A program made the translations under genes and the position numbers. A stretch of 64,000 nucleotides of DNA, from assembly GCF_002117915.1 (NCBI RefSeq), contig NZ_BDJB01000003.1, forward strand, positions 186,001 through 250,000, given 5' to 3'. Each line of letters begins with the position of its first letter. The stretch's first letter is position 1. The stretch comes from Sphingomonas sp. TZW2008. GTDB lineage: Bacteria > Pseudomonadota > Alphaproteobacteria > Sphingomonadales > Sphingomonadaceae. Of the stretch, positions 46,420 through 55,257 are shown one piece after another. The notes below the pieces were generated by a model that saw nothing but the letters and a program-made list of their open reading frames with translations, was not told the origin of the DNA and did no database searches.

Positions 46420-47070
46420 ATGCGTAACCTCATCCTGGCGACGCTCGCCGCCACCACCGTTCTCGCCGTCCCCGCCGCCGCGCAGGAAGTCGGGCCGTTC
46501 ACTGGCCCGCGCGCGGGCGTAATCCTCGGCTACGACGCGCTGCGTCCCGGCGACACGCAGGATTCGCTGATCCGCGGCGACCAGGGCAGCGACGGTTTCC
46601 TCTACGGCGGCGATCTCGGCTATGACGTCGCGTTCAACGGCCTCGTCGTCGGCGTCGAGGGGGAGATCACCGGTTCGACCGGGCGCGTCACCAACGATCC
46701 GCGTGATCCCAACGACTTCGGCTTCGGCCGCGTGAAGGCCGGGCGCGATCTCTACATCGGTGGCCGGATCGGCGTGCTCGCCGCGCCGACGACGCTGATT
46801 TACGGCAAGGTCGGCTACACCAACGCACGCCTTGATCTGACGCGTGACGACACGCGCACCGAAACGGGCCGTAACTTCAACCTCGACGGCTTCCGCCTCG
46901 GCGCGGGTGTCGAACAGTCGCTGACGCCGCGCACCTATGCGAAGCTCGAGTATCGCTACTCGAACTACAGCGACGCCCGGCTCAACTATCCGAACGGCGC
47001 CAGCACCGGCACCTTCGGCGTCGACACCGATCGTCACCAGGTCGCCGCGGGCGTCGGCTTCCGTTTCTGA
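46420..47070 (+). CDS. Outer-membrane beta-barrel protein
   Basis: 216 aa from ATG 46420, which has GGAG six bases upstream; ATG 46408 is less likely. Signal peptide MRNLILATLAATTVLAVPAA. The body shows alternating hydrophobic beta strands, Gly/Tyr turns (LYGGDLGYDVAFNGLVVGVE, DLYIGGRIGVLAAP, YAKLEYRYSNYSD) and a C-terminal Phe (VAAGVGFRF), the signal for BAM insertion. OmpA/Opa-like small barrel; ligand unknown. Confidence 0.87.
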   Translation: MRNLILATLAATTVLAVPAAAQEVGPFTGPRAGVILGYDALRPGDTQDSLIRGDQGSDGFLYGGDLGYDVAFNGLVVGVEGEITGSTGRVTNDPRDPNDFGFGRVKAGRDLYIGGRIGVLAAPTTLIYGKVGYTNARLDLTRDDTRTETGRNFNLDGFRLGAGVEQSLTPRTYAKLEYRYSNYSDARLNYPNGASTGTFGVDTDRHQVAAGVGFRF

Positions 47071-47195
47071 TCGTTAACGAAACCGAACTATCCACCGAAA
47101 AAGAGGGGTCGGGGCGCTTGCTCCGGCCCTTCGCGTTTGGTTAGGAAACCGGGGAGTTGCCCCTGGTCGAATCCGGCGGGCCGGGGGACGTGAGA

Positions 47196-48314
47196 ATGAA
47201 GGCGACGATCGAACGCGCGACGCTCCTGAAGGGGCTGAGCCATGTGCAATCGGTGGTGGAGCGCCGCAACACCATCCCGATCCTGTCGAACGTCCTGCTC
47301 GAGGCGACGGCCGAGGGCACGCTGCGGCTGATGGCAACCGATCTCGATCTCCAAATCAACGAGAACGTCGCCGCCGCGGTCGATCAGCCCGGCGCGACCA
47401 CCGTCTCGGCGCACACGCTGTTCGATATCGCGCGCAAGCTGCCCGAGGGGGCGCAGGTTTCGCTCACCGCCGCCGACGGCCGCATGGCGATCGTCGCCGG
47501 CCGCGCGCGCTTCTCGCTCGGCACACTGCCGCGCGACGACTTCCCGGTGATCGCCGAGGGCGAGCTGCCGACGCAGTTCGAGATGCCCGCCGAGGCGCTG
47601 AAGCAGATCATCGACAAGACGCGCTTCGCGATCTCGACCGAAGAGACGCGCTACTATCTCAACGGCATCTTCTTCCACGTCGCCGATGCCGACGGGTCGC
47701 AGCCCGTGCTCAAGGCCGCGGCGACCGATGGCCACCGCCTGGCGCGCGTCACGCTGCCCCGCCCCGAGGGTGCGGAGAACATGCCCGACGTCATCGTGCC
47801 GCGCAAATGCGTCGCCGAACTGCGCAAGCTGCTCGATGAGGTCGACGGCTCGGTCGGTGTATCGCTCAGCGGCACCAAGATCCGCTTCGATCTCGGCAAG
47901 GCGATCCTCACCTCGAAGCTAATCGACGGCACCTTCCCCGATTACAGCCGCGTCATTCCCACCGGCAACGACAAGATCCTGAAGCTCGATCCGTCGGCCT
48001 TCATGGAGGGCGTCGACCGCGTCTCGACGATCGCGACCGAGAAGACGCGCGCGGTCAAGATGGCGCTCGATCGCGACAAGATTACGCTGTCGGTGACGAG
48101 CCCCGAGAACGGCACGGCGGCGGAGGAAGTCCCCGGCGAATATGTTGCCGCACCGTTCGAGATCGGCTTCAACAGCCGCTACCTCATGGACATCCTTGGC
48201 CAGATCGACGGCGACGTGGTCGAAGTCCACCTCGCCGATGCCGCCGCGCCGACGCTTATTCGCGAGAACGACAAGGCGCCGGCGCTCTACGTCCTGATGC
48301 CGATGCGCGTCTGA
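47196..48314 (+). CDS. dnaN: DNA polymerase III beta sliding clamp
   Basis: 372 aa from ATG 47196 (GGGGGACG upstream). Three clamp domains: MKATIERATLLKGLSHVQSV with VERRNTIPILSNVLLEA, then EETRYYLNGIFFH and ATDGHRLARVTLP, then FMEGVDRVSTIATEKTRAVK, ending in the protein-binding pocket end YVLMPMRV. Ring-shaped processivity factor. It is not next to dnaA or recF in this window. Confidence 0.96.
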   Translation: MKATIERATLLKGLSHVQSVVERRNTIPILSNVLLEATAEGTLRLMATDLDLQINENVAAAVDQPGATTVSAHTLFDIARKLPEGAQVSLTAADGRMAIVAGRARFSLGTLPRDDFPVIAEGELPTQFEMPAEALKQIIDKTRFAISTEETRYYLNGIFFHVADADGSQPVLKAAATDGHRLARVTLPRPEGAENMPDVIVPRKCVAELRKLLDEVDGSVGVSLSGTKIRFDLGKAILTSKLIDGTFPDYSRVIPTGNDKILKLDPSAFMEGVDRVSTIATEKTRAVKMALDRDKITLSVTSPENGTAAEEVPGEYVAAPFEIGFNSRYLMDILGQIDGDVVEVHLADAAAPTLIRENDKAPALYVLMPMRV

Positions 48315-48471
48315 TCCGCGCGCCTAGCGGTGTGTGCACGCGCCGCTCGGCTACGCGCTGGTACTTGTTTCGGAAGCGGCGCTGCGACGTGAAGCTCTAA
48401 GCGCCCTGCGGTGACGCTCGCGGATGTCAGCGCATCGCCCGGCGCTTAGCCATCGACGTGAAATGGCAGCA

Positions 48472-48506
48472 GCGCCGATCGATCGGGTGTCCCGGTCGAT
48501 CGGCGC
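48472..48506. repeat. Long hairpin downstream of dnaN
   Basis: GCGCCGATCGA (48472-48482) pairs with TCGATCGGCGC (48496-48506), and the inside continues as CGGG/CCCG with a T-G wobble, giving a near-continuous 16-bp stem with a TGT loop. It lies eight bases from the stop of the convergent ATPase gene. No T-run, so it may act as a transcript-stabilising end or a rho-assisted terminator. Confidence 0.6.
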
Positions 48507-48514
48507 CACCTCCG

Positions 48515-50809
48515 TCAGTCTACGCTCTTGCTTCCCCGCGGGGTCAGCTGCCCCGGCGAGATGAAGCCGATCGGCTGGATCGCCGCGGCGTCCTGTTTGA
48601 GCTTCGCCGCGATCTGTTGATAGTCGCGCTCCATCTCCGGCGTCACGCTCGCGCGAGACTCATTCAGCGCGGCCAGGAAGTGCGACTGGCGCACCTCGCG
48701 CGTGTCCAGCGATTCGCGCAGCGCGATCAGGCCGGCGCGGCGCACCACGTCCTCCAGATCGGCACCGGTGAAACGGTCGGTACGCTCGGCGATCGCGTCG
48801 AGATCGACGTCGTCGGCAAGCGGCATCTTCTGCGTCTGGATCGCCAAGATCCGTCGCCGCCCCTGTGCGGTCGGCACGGAAACGTAGATCAGCTCGTCAA
48901 AACGCCCCGGGCGGAGCAGTGCAGGATCGATCAGATTGGGGCGGTTGGTCGCGCCGATCACCACCACCGACTGCAATTCCTCCAGCCCGTCCATCTCGGC
49001 GAGGATCGTGTTGACGATCCGCTCGGTCACCTGCGGCTCGCCAAGCCCGCCGCCGCGCGCCGGCACCAGGCTGTCGAGCTCGTCGATGAAGATGACCGTC
49101 GGCGCCACCTGCCGTGCGCGGGCGAACAGCTTGGCGATCTGCTGCTCGCTTTCGCCATACCATTTGCTCAAGAGGTCGCTCGATTTGGTAGCGATGAAGT
49201 TCGCCTCCGCCTCACGCGCCACCGCCTTGGCGAGCAGCGTCTTGCCCGTCCCCGGCGGTCCGTAGAGCAGGAAGCCCTTCGCCGGGCGGATGCCCAGCCG
49301 CCGAAACGCGTCCGGATCCTTCAGCGGCAGTTCGACGCCTTCCTTTAGCCGCATCTGCGCGTCGTCTAGCCCGCCGACATCGTCCCAGCGAACCGTCGGC
49401 GCCTGCACCATCACTTCGCGCATCGCGCTCGGCTGCACGCGCTTCAGCGCCTCCATGAAATCCTCGCGCGTCACCGCCAGCGTGTCGAGCACCTCGGGTG
49501 GGATCGTGCGCTCCTCCAGGTTGAGCCGCGGCATGATCCGCCGCACCGCCTCGATCGCCGCCTCGCGCGTCAGCGCGGCGAGATCGGCTCCGACGAAACC
49601 GAAGGTGGTCCGCGCCAGCTCGTCGAGGTCGACGCGGTCGCCCAGCGGCATGCCGCGCGTGTGGATGCCCATGATCTCGCGGCGCCCGCGCTCGTCTGGC
49701 ACGCCCACCACGATCTCGCGGTCGAACCGTCCCGGCCGCCGCAGCGCCTCGTCGATCGCCTCCGGGCGGTTGGTGGCCGCGATCACCACCAGATTGGCGC
49801 GCGCTTCCAGCCCGTCCATCAGCGTGAGCAGCTGCGCGACGAGGCGCTTCTCGGCCTCGCCCGATACCTGGCCGCGCTTCGGCGCGATCGAATCGATTTC
49901 GTCGATGAACACGATCGACGGTGCGGATTTAGACGCTTCCTCGAACACCTGCCGCAACCGGCCCTCGCTCTCGCCATAGGCCGAACCCATGATTTCGGGG
50001 CCGTTGATCAGGAAGAACTGCGCGTCGCTTTCGTTAGCGACGGCGCGCGCCAGCCGCGTCTTGCCGGTGCCGGGCGGACCATGGAGCAGCACACCCTTGG
50101 GCGGATCGACGCCCAACCGCTGGAACAGCTCGGGATAGCGCAGCGGCAGTTCGACCATCTCGCGCAGCTGGTCGATCGTGCCCGCCATCCCGCCGATATC
50201 GTCGTAGGTAACGTCGGCGCGCCGCGCGTCGTTCGGCTCCTCATATTCGGGCCGCAGCTCGATCTCGGTATTCTCGTCGATATGGACGATGCCCTTGGGC
50301 GCCGCAGACACCACGACGAGGCGGATTTCCTGCAACGCATAGGCCGGCGCGTTGACATATTGCGCCATCCCCGGCGGCATGTTCGCGACGCGCTGGTGCC
50401 CCGCCGTCGCGATCACGTCGCCCTGGCACAGCGGGCGTCCGATGAACGTCCGCTTCAGCGCCACGGTCGATCCCTGCAGCCGCAGGTTCTGCGCCGCGGG
50501 GGCGAAGACGACGCGCGTCGCCGGCTTCGATTCGGCACGCCGAACCTCGACGAAATCGCCCGAGCCTACCCCCGCGTTGGCGCGCTGCAAGCCATCGATA
50601 CGGACGAGCGCTAGCCCCTCGTCCTCCTGATACGGCCCAACCGCGCGCGCCGGCGTGGCCTTCTTGCCGACGATCTCGATCACGTCGCCGTCGCTCAGCC
50701 CCATCGACGCCATGAACGCCCGCGGCAGATGCGCAATCCCCCGCCCGCTATCCTCCGGCCGCGCATTCGCGACCTGGAGCTTGGCCGCCGCTGTATCGCC
50801 ATCCGCCAA
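48515..50809 (-). CDS. CDC48/p97-like tandem AAA+ ATPase
   Basis: 764 aa; TTG at 50809 has AAGGAG six bases upstream, and no in-frame ATG is near. Residues about 1-185 match the CDC48 N-terminal double-psi barrel and CDC48_2 domain. D1 has Walker A GPPGTGKTRLARAVANE, Walker B VFIDEIDSIAPKR and arginine-finger RRPGRFDREI; D2 has GPPGTGKTLLAKAV, the aromatic pore SKWYGESE as in p97 D2, IFIDELDSLVP and RPGRFDELI. It should be a hexameric unfoldase feeding a protease or disassembling complexes. Partners and adaptors are unknown in bacteria. Confidence 0.93.
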   Translation of the reverse strand: MADGDTAAAKLQVANARPEDSGRGIAHLPRAFMASMGLSDGDVIEIVGKKATPARAVGPYQEDEGLALVRIDGLQRANAGVGSGDFVEVRRAESKPATRVVFAPAAQNLRLQGSTVALKRTFIGRPLCQGDVIATAGHQRVANMPPGMAQYVNAPAYALQEIRLVVVSAAPKGIVHIDENTEIELRPEYEEPNDARRADVTYDDIGGMAGTIDQLREMVELPLRYPELFQRLGVDPPKGVLLHGPPGTGKTRLARAVANESDAQFFLINGPEIMGSAYGESEGRLRQVFEEASKSAPSIVFIDEIDSIAPKRGQVSGEAEKRLVAQLLTLMDGLEARANLVVIAATNRPEAIDEALRRPGRFDREIVVGVPDERGRREIMGIHTRGMPLGDRVDLDELARTTFGFVGADLAALTREAAIEAVRRIMPRLNLEERTIPPEVLDTLAVTREDFMEALKRVQPSAMREVMVQAPTVRWDDVGGLDDAQMRLKEGVELPLKDPDAFRRLGIRPAKGFLLYGPPGTGKTLLAKAVAREAEANFIATKSSDLLSKWYGESEQQIAKLFARARQVAPTVIFIDELDSLVPARGGGLGEPQVTERIVNTILAEMDGLEELQSVVVIGATNRPNLIDPALLRPGRFDELIYVSVPTAQGRRRILAIQTQKMPLADDVDLDAIAERTDRFTGADLEDVVRRAGLIALRESLDTREVRQSHFLAALNESRASVTPEMERDYQQIAAKLKQDAAAIQPIGFISPGQLTPRGSKSVD

Positions 50810-51084
50810 AGCGCTTCTCCTTCGTCTTCGTGACCTGTTAGATATATACGCGCGATCGAATTGGGAGGGCGCACGGCGCGCTCATTGTCGGATCCGGGAA
50901 GAGCGCAGATGCAGCGCGCGCACTAGAGGCTCACGGGCAGCGAACCGTTGCAGCCGCATGCTATCTCGGCGGTGCTGGCGAACGCACAATTAGCCTAGTC
51001 GAACCTGAGTAAGATGGCGCTTATGCGCCGCACTCGTCAGCTATGATCCGATAGCCGCGCCCGTATACACGCCGCACAGTCGAC

Positions 51085-51113
51085 AAAAAAAGGGCCGACG
51101 CGAACGCCGACCC
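51085..51113 (-). terminator. Rho-independent terminator of the leftward sRNA
   Basis: Minus strand: GGGTCGGCG, loop TTCG-like, CGTCGGCCC, then seven T (plus-strand A run 51085-51091). No leftward protein gene precedes it, so it must end a short RNA. Confidence 0.85.
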
Positions 51114-51146
51114 ATGAAAGTTTTTAGGAGAGGATGCCTGAAAGGC
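51085..51146 (-). ncRNA. Candidate leftward sRNA with CU-rich anti-SD segment
   Basis: Read on the minus strand: promoter (51153-51181), then a small hairpin TGCC-TTTC-AGGCA, then an unpaired CCTCTCCTAAAAAC that is complementary to ribosome-binding sites, then a perfect terminator hairpin with seven T. About 60 bases and non-coding. Same layout as the candidate at 16993-17099. Its target cannot be read from sequence. Confidence 0.6.
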
Positions 51147-51152
51147 ACGCCG

Positions 51153-51181
51153 TAATTGGGCTCGGCGGTTTGATTGTGCAA
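51153..51181 (-). promoter_or_regulatory. Sigma-70-like promoter of the leftward sRNA
   Basis: Minus strand: TTGCAC (complement of 51176-51181), 17-base spacer, CAATTA (complement of 51153-51158). Places the start near 51146. Confidence 0.5.
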
Positions 51182-51293
51182 GTGCGAAAGAAACGATGCC
51201 GCGTGCATTTTGTGCAACAAGCTCAGAGGCAGGGTTGCACAGCTCGCGACGTGACCGCATGATGCACCGCACCATTGACCCGCCGGAAGAGTA

Positions 51294-52184
51294 ATGCGTC
51301 GCCTCCCGCCCCTCACTGCGATCGAAGCCTTTGTCGCCGTGGCGCGGCTCGGCTCGGTGAAGCTGGCGGCGCAGGAACTGGCGCTTTCGGCGCCCGCGCT
51401 GAGCCGCCGGGTGCAGACGCTCGAGCGGTTCCTTGGCCGGCCGTTGTTCGATCGGCGTCATCAGGCGATGATGCCCAACAGCGACGGCGATCGCCTTCTC
51501 GCGCAGATCGCGCCGGTGCTCGATCAATTGTCAGATGCGGTTGAATCGATGACCAGCGCAGTGGACGTCGTGCGGCTGCGGCTGGGCGTGCTTCCGCTGT
51601 TCGCGTCGCAGCGGCTCTTCCCGCGCCTTGCCGAGCTCCGCGCGACGCATCCGGAGCTCCATCTAGACATCGATACCGCCGGGCACGGCGTCGCTAGGCT
51701 CGGCGAAGGGCTGGATGCGGCGATCGCGTTGGCGCGCGACATCGATCCCGCGCTGTACGCCCGGCGGCTCGACCGCAACATGGTGTACGTGATCGGCAGC
51801 CGTACGCTGGTCGAGCGGCCCGATCCCATCGCCCATCCTGAACAGCTCGCCACGCTGACCGCGCTCGTCCACCGCGACATGCCCGACACGTTCGCCGCGT
51901 GGCGCGAGGCGGCGGGGCTTTCGGATATCGAGCCGATGGCGGTCGATCACTTCGATTCGGGGGCGCTGATGCTCGAGGCGGCGGCGCAGGGGCTCGGGAT
52001 CGCATTCATGCACGAAAGCCATTTCCAGGACGCGGCCGATCCGCGGCTGGTCAAGCTGTTCGATATCGAGGTGGTGAGCCCGTACAGCTATTGGTTCGTC
52101 TGCCGCCCGCGCGCGCTACAGCTGAAGCCGGTGCGCATCTTTCGCGACTGGCTGATCGAAACGCTGGGTTCGAAAACGGTCTGA
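51294..52184 (+). CDS. LysR family transcriptional regulator
   Basis: 296 aa, normal length. GGAAGAG precedes ATG 51294. N-terminal winged helix RLPPLTAIEAFVAVARLGSV then KLAAQELALSAPALSRRVQT; this opening resembles the GcvA-like branch. The periplasmic-binding-protein-like effector domain follows from about residue 90 (LRLGVLPLFASQRLFPRLAE, LEAAAQGLGIAFMHE). No divergent gene of known function sits next to it, as LysR genes usually have; instead the upstream neighbour is the sRNA. Target unknown. Confidence 0.92.
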   Translation: MRRLPPLTAIEAFVAVARLGSVKLAAQELALSAPALSRRVQTLERFLGRPLFDRRHQAMMPNSDGDRLLAQIAPVLDQLSDAVESMTSAVDVVRLRLGVLPLFASQRLFPRLAELRATHPELHLDIDTAGHGVARLGEGLDAAIALARDIDPALYARRLDRNMVYVIGSRTLVERPDPIAHPEQLATLTALVHRDMPDTFAAWREAAGLSDIEPMAVDHFDSGALMLEAAAQGLGIAFMHESHFQDAADPRLVKLFDIEVVSPYSYWFVCRPRALQLKPVRIFRDWLIETLGSKTV

Positions 52185-52247
52185 TCGCACAGCTGTCGGG
52201 ACGGACGCCAAGCGCCGTCCCGACAGTCACGCGTGCTGAGCGCGTGC

Positions 52248-52703
52248 TTACGACGCGCGCATCTTGTTGATCTTGCCCGGCTCGCGCGGCGGCTCGCCCT
52301 TGGGCAGCGCATCGATCAGGTCCATTCCGTCGGTCACTTCGCCCCAAACGGTGTATTGGCCGTCGAGGAAGCGCGCTTCGTCGAAGCAGATGAAGAACTG
52401 CGAATTGGCGCTGTTCGGATCGTTGGTGCGCGCCATCGAGCACACGCCGCGCACGTGCGGCTCCTTGGAGAACTCCTGCTTCAGGTTCGGCTTGTCCGAA
52501 CCATGCATGCCGGTGCCGGTCGGATCACCGCCCTGCGCCATGAAGCCGGGGATCACGCGGTGAAAGACGACGCCGTCGTAGAAGCCCTCGTTGGCGAGTT
52601 CGGCGATACGCTCGACATGTGCCGGCGCGAGATCCGGGCGCAGCTTGATCGTCACGTCGCCGCCGTCCAGCGTCATGACGAGCGTGGTGAAAGTTTCGGC
52701 CAT
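52248..52703 (-). CDS. Cyclophilin-type peptidyl-prolyl cis-trans isomerase, cytoplasmic
   Basis: 151 aa, PpiB-like. FHRVIPGFMAQGGDPTGTG carries the catalytic Arg and the conserved Gln, SMARTNDPNSANSQFFI the rest of the active site, and LDGQYTVWGEV the Trp-type loop. No signal peptide, so it acts on proteins in the cytosol. Stands alone between a LysR gene and the divergent mgtE. Confidence 0.93.
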   Translation of the reverse strand: MAETFTTLVMTLDGGDVTIKLRPDLAPAHVERIAELANEGFYDGVVFHRVIPGFMAQGGDPTGTGMHGSDKPNLKQEFSKEPHVRGVCSMARTNDPNSANSQFFICFDEARFLDGQYTVWGEVTDGMDLIDALPKGEPPREPGKINKMRAS

Positions 52704-52840
52704 GAAACGGCTCCTTGCGGTAAGTTCGGGAAGGCGGCGCCCTACCGCCGCGGGTGCGCGAAGGCAAATGGCCGCGGTTGGCTTGTGCCGGCGACGCCGC
52801 TAGGAGCCGGTCCGCCGATCAGCCGAAGGGAGGGCATGCG

Positions 52841-54301
52841 ATGAGCGAGACCGAACTTCGAGAGCCCGAGCGCCGTCCGCCCGAAGACCGCGGCTACGAC
52901 GAGCACCCCTTCGGCGAGCGGACGACGGGGGTCGACGACGATCAGCTCGACGCCGACGATCGGCTGCGGCCCGAGTTCGTCGACGCCGTGCTCGCGGCGG
53001 TAGACGACGGCGACACCGAAGAAGCGCACCGGCTGGTCGAGCCGCTGCACCCGGCGGACATCGCCGACCTGTTCGAGCTGACGCCGGACGATCGCCGCGC
53101 CGGTCTTGCCTCCGCCGTCGCCGACCTGCTCGACGGCGACGTGTTCGCGGAGATGAACGATTACGTTCGCGAACGTCTGATCGACGCGCTCGACGCGCGG
53201 CAGGTTGCGGACCTCGCCTCGGAACTCGACACCGACGATGCCGTGGCGATCATCGAAGATCTCGATGCCGACGAGCAGCGCGAGGTGCTGCGCGCGATGG
53301 AGCCCGACGATCGCGCCGCGATCGAGGAGGCGCTGTCCTACCCGGAGGAATCCGCCGGCCGCCTGATGCAGCGCGAGCTGATCGCGGTGCCCGAGCATTG
53401 GACCGTCGGCGACACGATCGATTATCTGCGTGGCCACGAGGAGCTGACGACCGACTTCTGGGAGGTGTTCGTCGTCGATCCCGGCCACCGCCCGGTCGGC
53501 ACCTGCGCCTTGTCGTGGATCCTGCGCACGCCGCGCGGCGTGTCGATGGCGGACGTGATGAAGCGCGAGCAGACGCTGATCCCGGTCGACATGGACCAGG
53601 AGGAAGTCGCACTTCGCTTCCAAAAATACGCGCTGATTTCTGCCGCCGTCACCGACGGATCGGGGCGCCTCGTGGGCATGATCACCGTCGATGATATCGT
53701 TCACATCATCCAAGAGGAGGCGGGCGAGGACGCGCTGCTGCTGTCGGGCGCCGGCGAAGGCGACATCAATGAGCCGATCCGCTTCACCGTGCGCACCCGC
53801 GCGATCTGGCTGATCGTCAATCTCGGCGCGACGATGATCTCCGCCTCGGTGGTAGGCGTATTCAGCGCGGAAATCGCCCGCTTCGCGCTGCTCGCCGCGC
53901 TGATGCCGATGGTCTCCGCGCTCGGCGGCAATGCCGGCACGCAGACGCTCGCGGTCGTCGTGCGCGCGCTCGCCACCAATCAGCTCACCAGCTCGAACAC
54001 GCTGCGCATGCTGATGCGTGAATTTCGCATCGCGATCTGCAACGGTGCGATCCTCGGCTGCGTCGGCGCGCTAGGCAGCTATCTGGTGCTCGGCAACGCC
54101 CAGCTGTCCATGGTGTTCGCGCTGGCGATGATGATCAACTCGCTCGTTGCCGGGCTCGTCGGCGTGATCGTGCCCGTCGCGCTCGATCGCGCCAATATCG
54201 ATCCCGCCGTGTCCTCGGCGGTGTTCGTCACCACCGCCACCGACGTGATGGGCTTCTACTCGTTTCTCGGCCTCGCCTCCTTGTGGGCGCTTTCCGCCTG
54301 A
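52841..54301 (+). CDS. mgtE: Magnesium transporter MgtE
   Basis: 486 aa from ATG 52841, with AAGGGAGG upstream. Acidic N-terminal extension of about 40 residues, then the superhelical MgtE N domain (about 45-150, HPADIADLFELTPDDRR), two CBS domains (about 155-275, PEESAGRLMQRELIAVP, ITVDDIVHIIQEEAGED), and five membrane helices with the pore motif MVSALGGNAGTQTLAVVVRA. Mg2+ binding between N and CBS domains gates the channel. No M-box riboswitch was seen in the short leader. Confidence 0.94.
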   Translation: MSETELREPERRPPEDRGYDEHPFGERTTGVDDDQLDADDRLRPEFVDAVLAAVDDGDTEEAHRLVEPLHPADIADLFELTPDDRRAGLASAVADLLDGDVFAEMNDYVRERLIDALDARQVADLASELDTDDAVAIIEDLDADEQREVLRAMEPDDRAAIEEALSYPEESAGRLMQRELIAVPEHWTVGDTIDYLRGHEELTTDFWEVFVVDPGHRPVGTCALSWILRTPRGVSMADVMKREQTLIPVDMDQEEVALRFQKYALISAAVTDGSGRLVGMITVDDIVHIIQEEAGEDALLLSGAGEGDINEPIRFTVRTRAIWLIVNLGATMISASVVGVFSAEIARFALLAALMPMVSALGGNAGTQTLAVVVRALATNQLTSSNTLRMLMREFRIAICNGAILGCVGALGSYLVLGNAQLSMVFALAMMINSLVAGLVGVIVPVALDRANIDPAVSSAVFVTTATDVMGFYSFLGLASLWALSA

Positions 54302-54317
54302 CCCACATCTCACGGCC

Positions 54318-54752
54318 ATGCCGTCGTCCCTGCCGCCGCTTCCCATCACCCCGCTCCACATCACCAAGGTGGCGTTCGGCAATCCGAGCGTCGATCACCT
54401 TGCCGAGCGGCTGAAGCAGCGCGCCGCGGAAGGCCCGTTGTTCCTGACGACGCGCTACCTGCCCAAGCGGCACGAGGAGATCGCCGGCGTCGGCTCGCTG
54501 TTCTGGATTATCAAGCACCAGCTCGTCGCGCGCTCGTCGATCCTGTCGTTCGGCGAGGCCGAGGGTGGCCGCGTCGCGATCCACATCGATCCCGAACTGC
54601 GCCTCGTCGCCGCGCGTCCGAAGCGCGCGCATCAGGGCTGGCGCTACCTCGAGGCGGCGGACGCCCCCGCCGATCTCGGCGGCGACGGCACCGGCATGGC
54701 GGAACTGCCCCCGGCGCTGATCGGCAAGCTCGCCGAACTCGGCCTGGTCTGA
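54318..54752 (+). CDS. DUF1489 family protein
   Basis: 144 aa. LHITKVAFGNPSVDHLAERL at the N-terminus, LTTRYLPKRHEEIAGVGSLF WIIKHQLVARSS in the middle and RPKRAHQGWRYLEAADAP at the C-terminus are the conserved blocks of alphaproteobacterial DUF1489. Cytoplasmic, no known activity. It lies 17 bases after mgtE in the same direction, so it may share its transcript. Confidence 0.87.
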   Translation: MPSSLPPLPITPLHITKVAFGNPSVDHLAERLKQRAAEGPLFLTTRYLPKRHEEIAGVGSLFWIIKHQLVARSSILSFGEAEGGRVAIHIDPELRLVAARPKRAHQGWRYLEAADAPADLGGDGTGMAELPPALIGKLAELGLV

Positions 54753-54819
54753 CGCCGCCGCTCCGCTTGCCTCACGACCCGAGGACGGTAGCTTGGGCGT
54801 TCGACCGCGGGGATCAACG

Positions 54820-55257
54820 ATGAGAGCGCAGTGCCAGTGCGGGCAACTCGCCGCGCAGCTACCCGGACCGACCTTCGCCGTCGTGGCATGCCACTGCCTA
54901 GCCTGTCAGCGCCGCAGCGGCTCGCCCTTCGCGGTGCTCGCCTATTATCCCGTGGATCAGGTTGAGATCGTCGGCGAGGCAAGACGCTTCACGCGTCCCA
55001 CCGACGAGGGCAATCGGTTCGAGACGTTCTTCTGCGGCGACTGCGGATCGACGGTCTACGCAAAGGCCGGCAAGCACCCATCGATGATCGGGATACCGGT
55101 CGGCGCGATCGCCAATCCGTCGTTACAGCCGCCCGTCCGGTCGGTATGGGAACAGAAGCAGACATCATTGGGTTACGCTGCCCGATCACGTGCAGCACTT
55201 CGCGCAGGGTCGCGGTTAGCGCTTCGCGCTACAGCAGCGCGCCCACCGCATCCATGA
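54820..55257 (+). CDS. GFA-family (glutathione-dependent formaldehyde-activating-like) protein with apparent 3' frameshift
   Basis: Frame of 145 codons from ATG 54820. Zinc ligands are intact: CQCG, CHCLACQRRSGSPFAV and FFCGDCGSTVYAKAG. The C-terminus in this frame (KQTSLGYAARSR...) is foreign to the family and runs 29 bases into the convergent divK gene. In the +1 frame, from about 55166, the bases read HHWVTLPDHVQHFAQGRG and stop at 55217-55219, which is the usual GFA ending and leaves a gap before divK. So one base appears inserted (or two lost) near 55155-55166. Either a mutation or an assembly error. Such proteins bind zinc; substrate is mostly unknown. Confidence 0.8.
   Translation: MRAQCQCGQLAAQLPGPTFAVVACHCLACQRRSGSPFAVLAYYPVDQVEIVGEARRFTRPTDEGNRFETFFCGDCGSTVYAKAGKHPSMIGIPVGAIANPSLQPPVRSVWEQKQTSLGYAARSRAALRAGSRLALRATAARPPHP

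Larger units (their letters stand above)
50810..51293. other. Intergenic region holding a candidate sRNA
   Basis: About 480 bases without a supported protein gene. The left third contains the AT-rich promoter region of the leftward AAA+ gene (around 50850-50860, TATATATCTAA on the minus strand). The right part holds the leftward sRNA candidate at 51085-51146 with its promoter, and the start region of the LysR gene. Nothing else recognised. Confidence 0.6.

Noticed and set aside
52704..52840. M-box (Mg2+) riboswitch before mgtE
   Set aside because: The leader is short and no matching stem set could be drawn; regulation is likely at the protein level.
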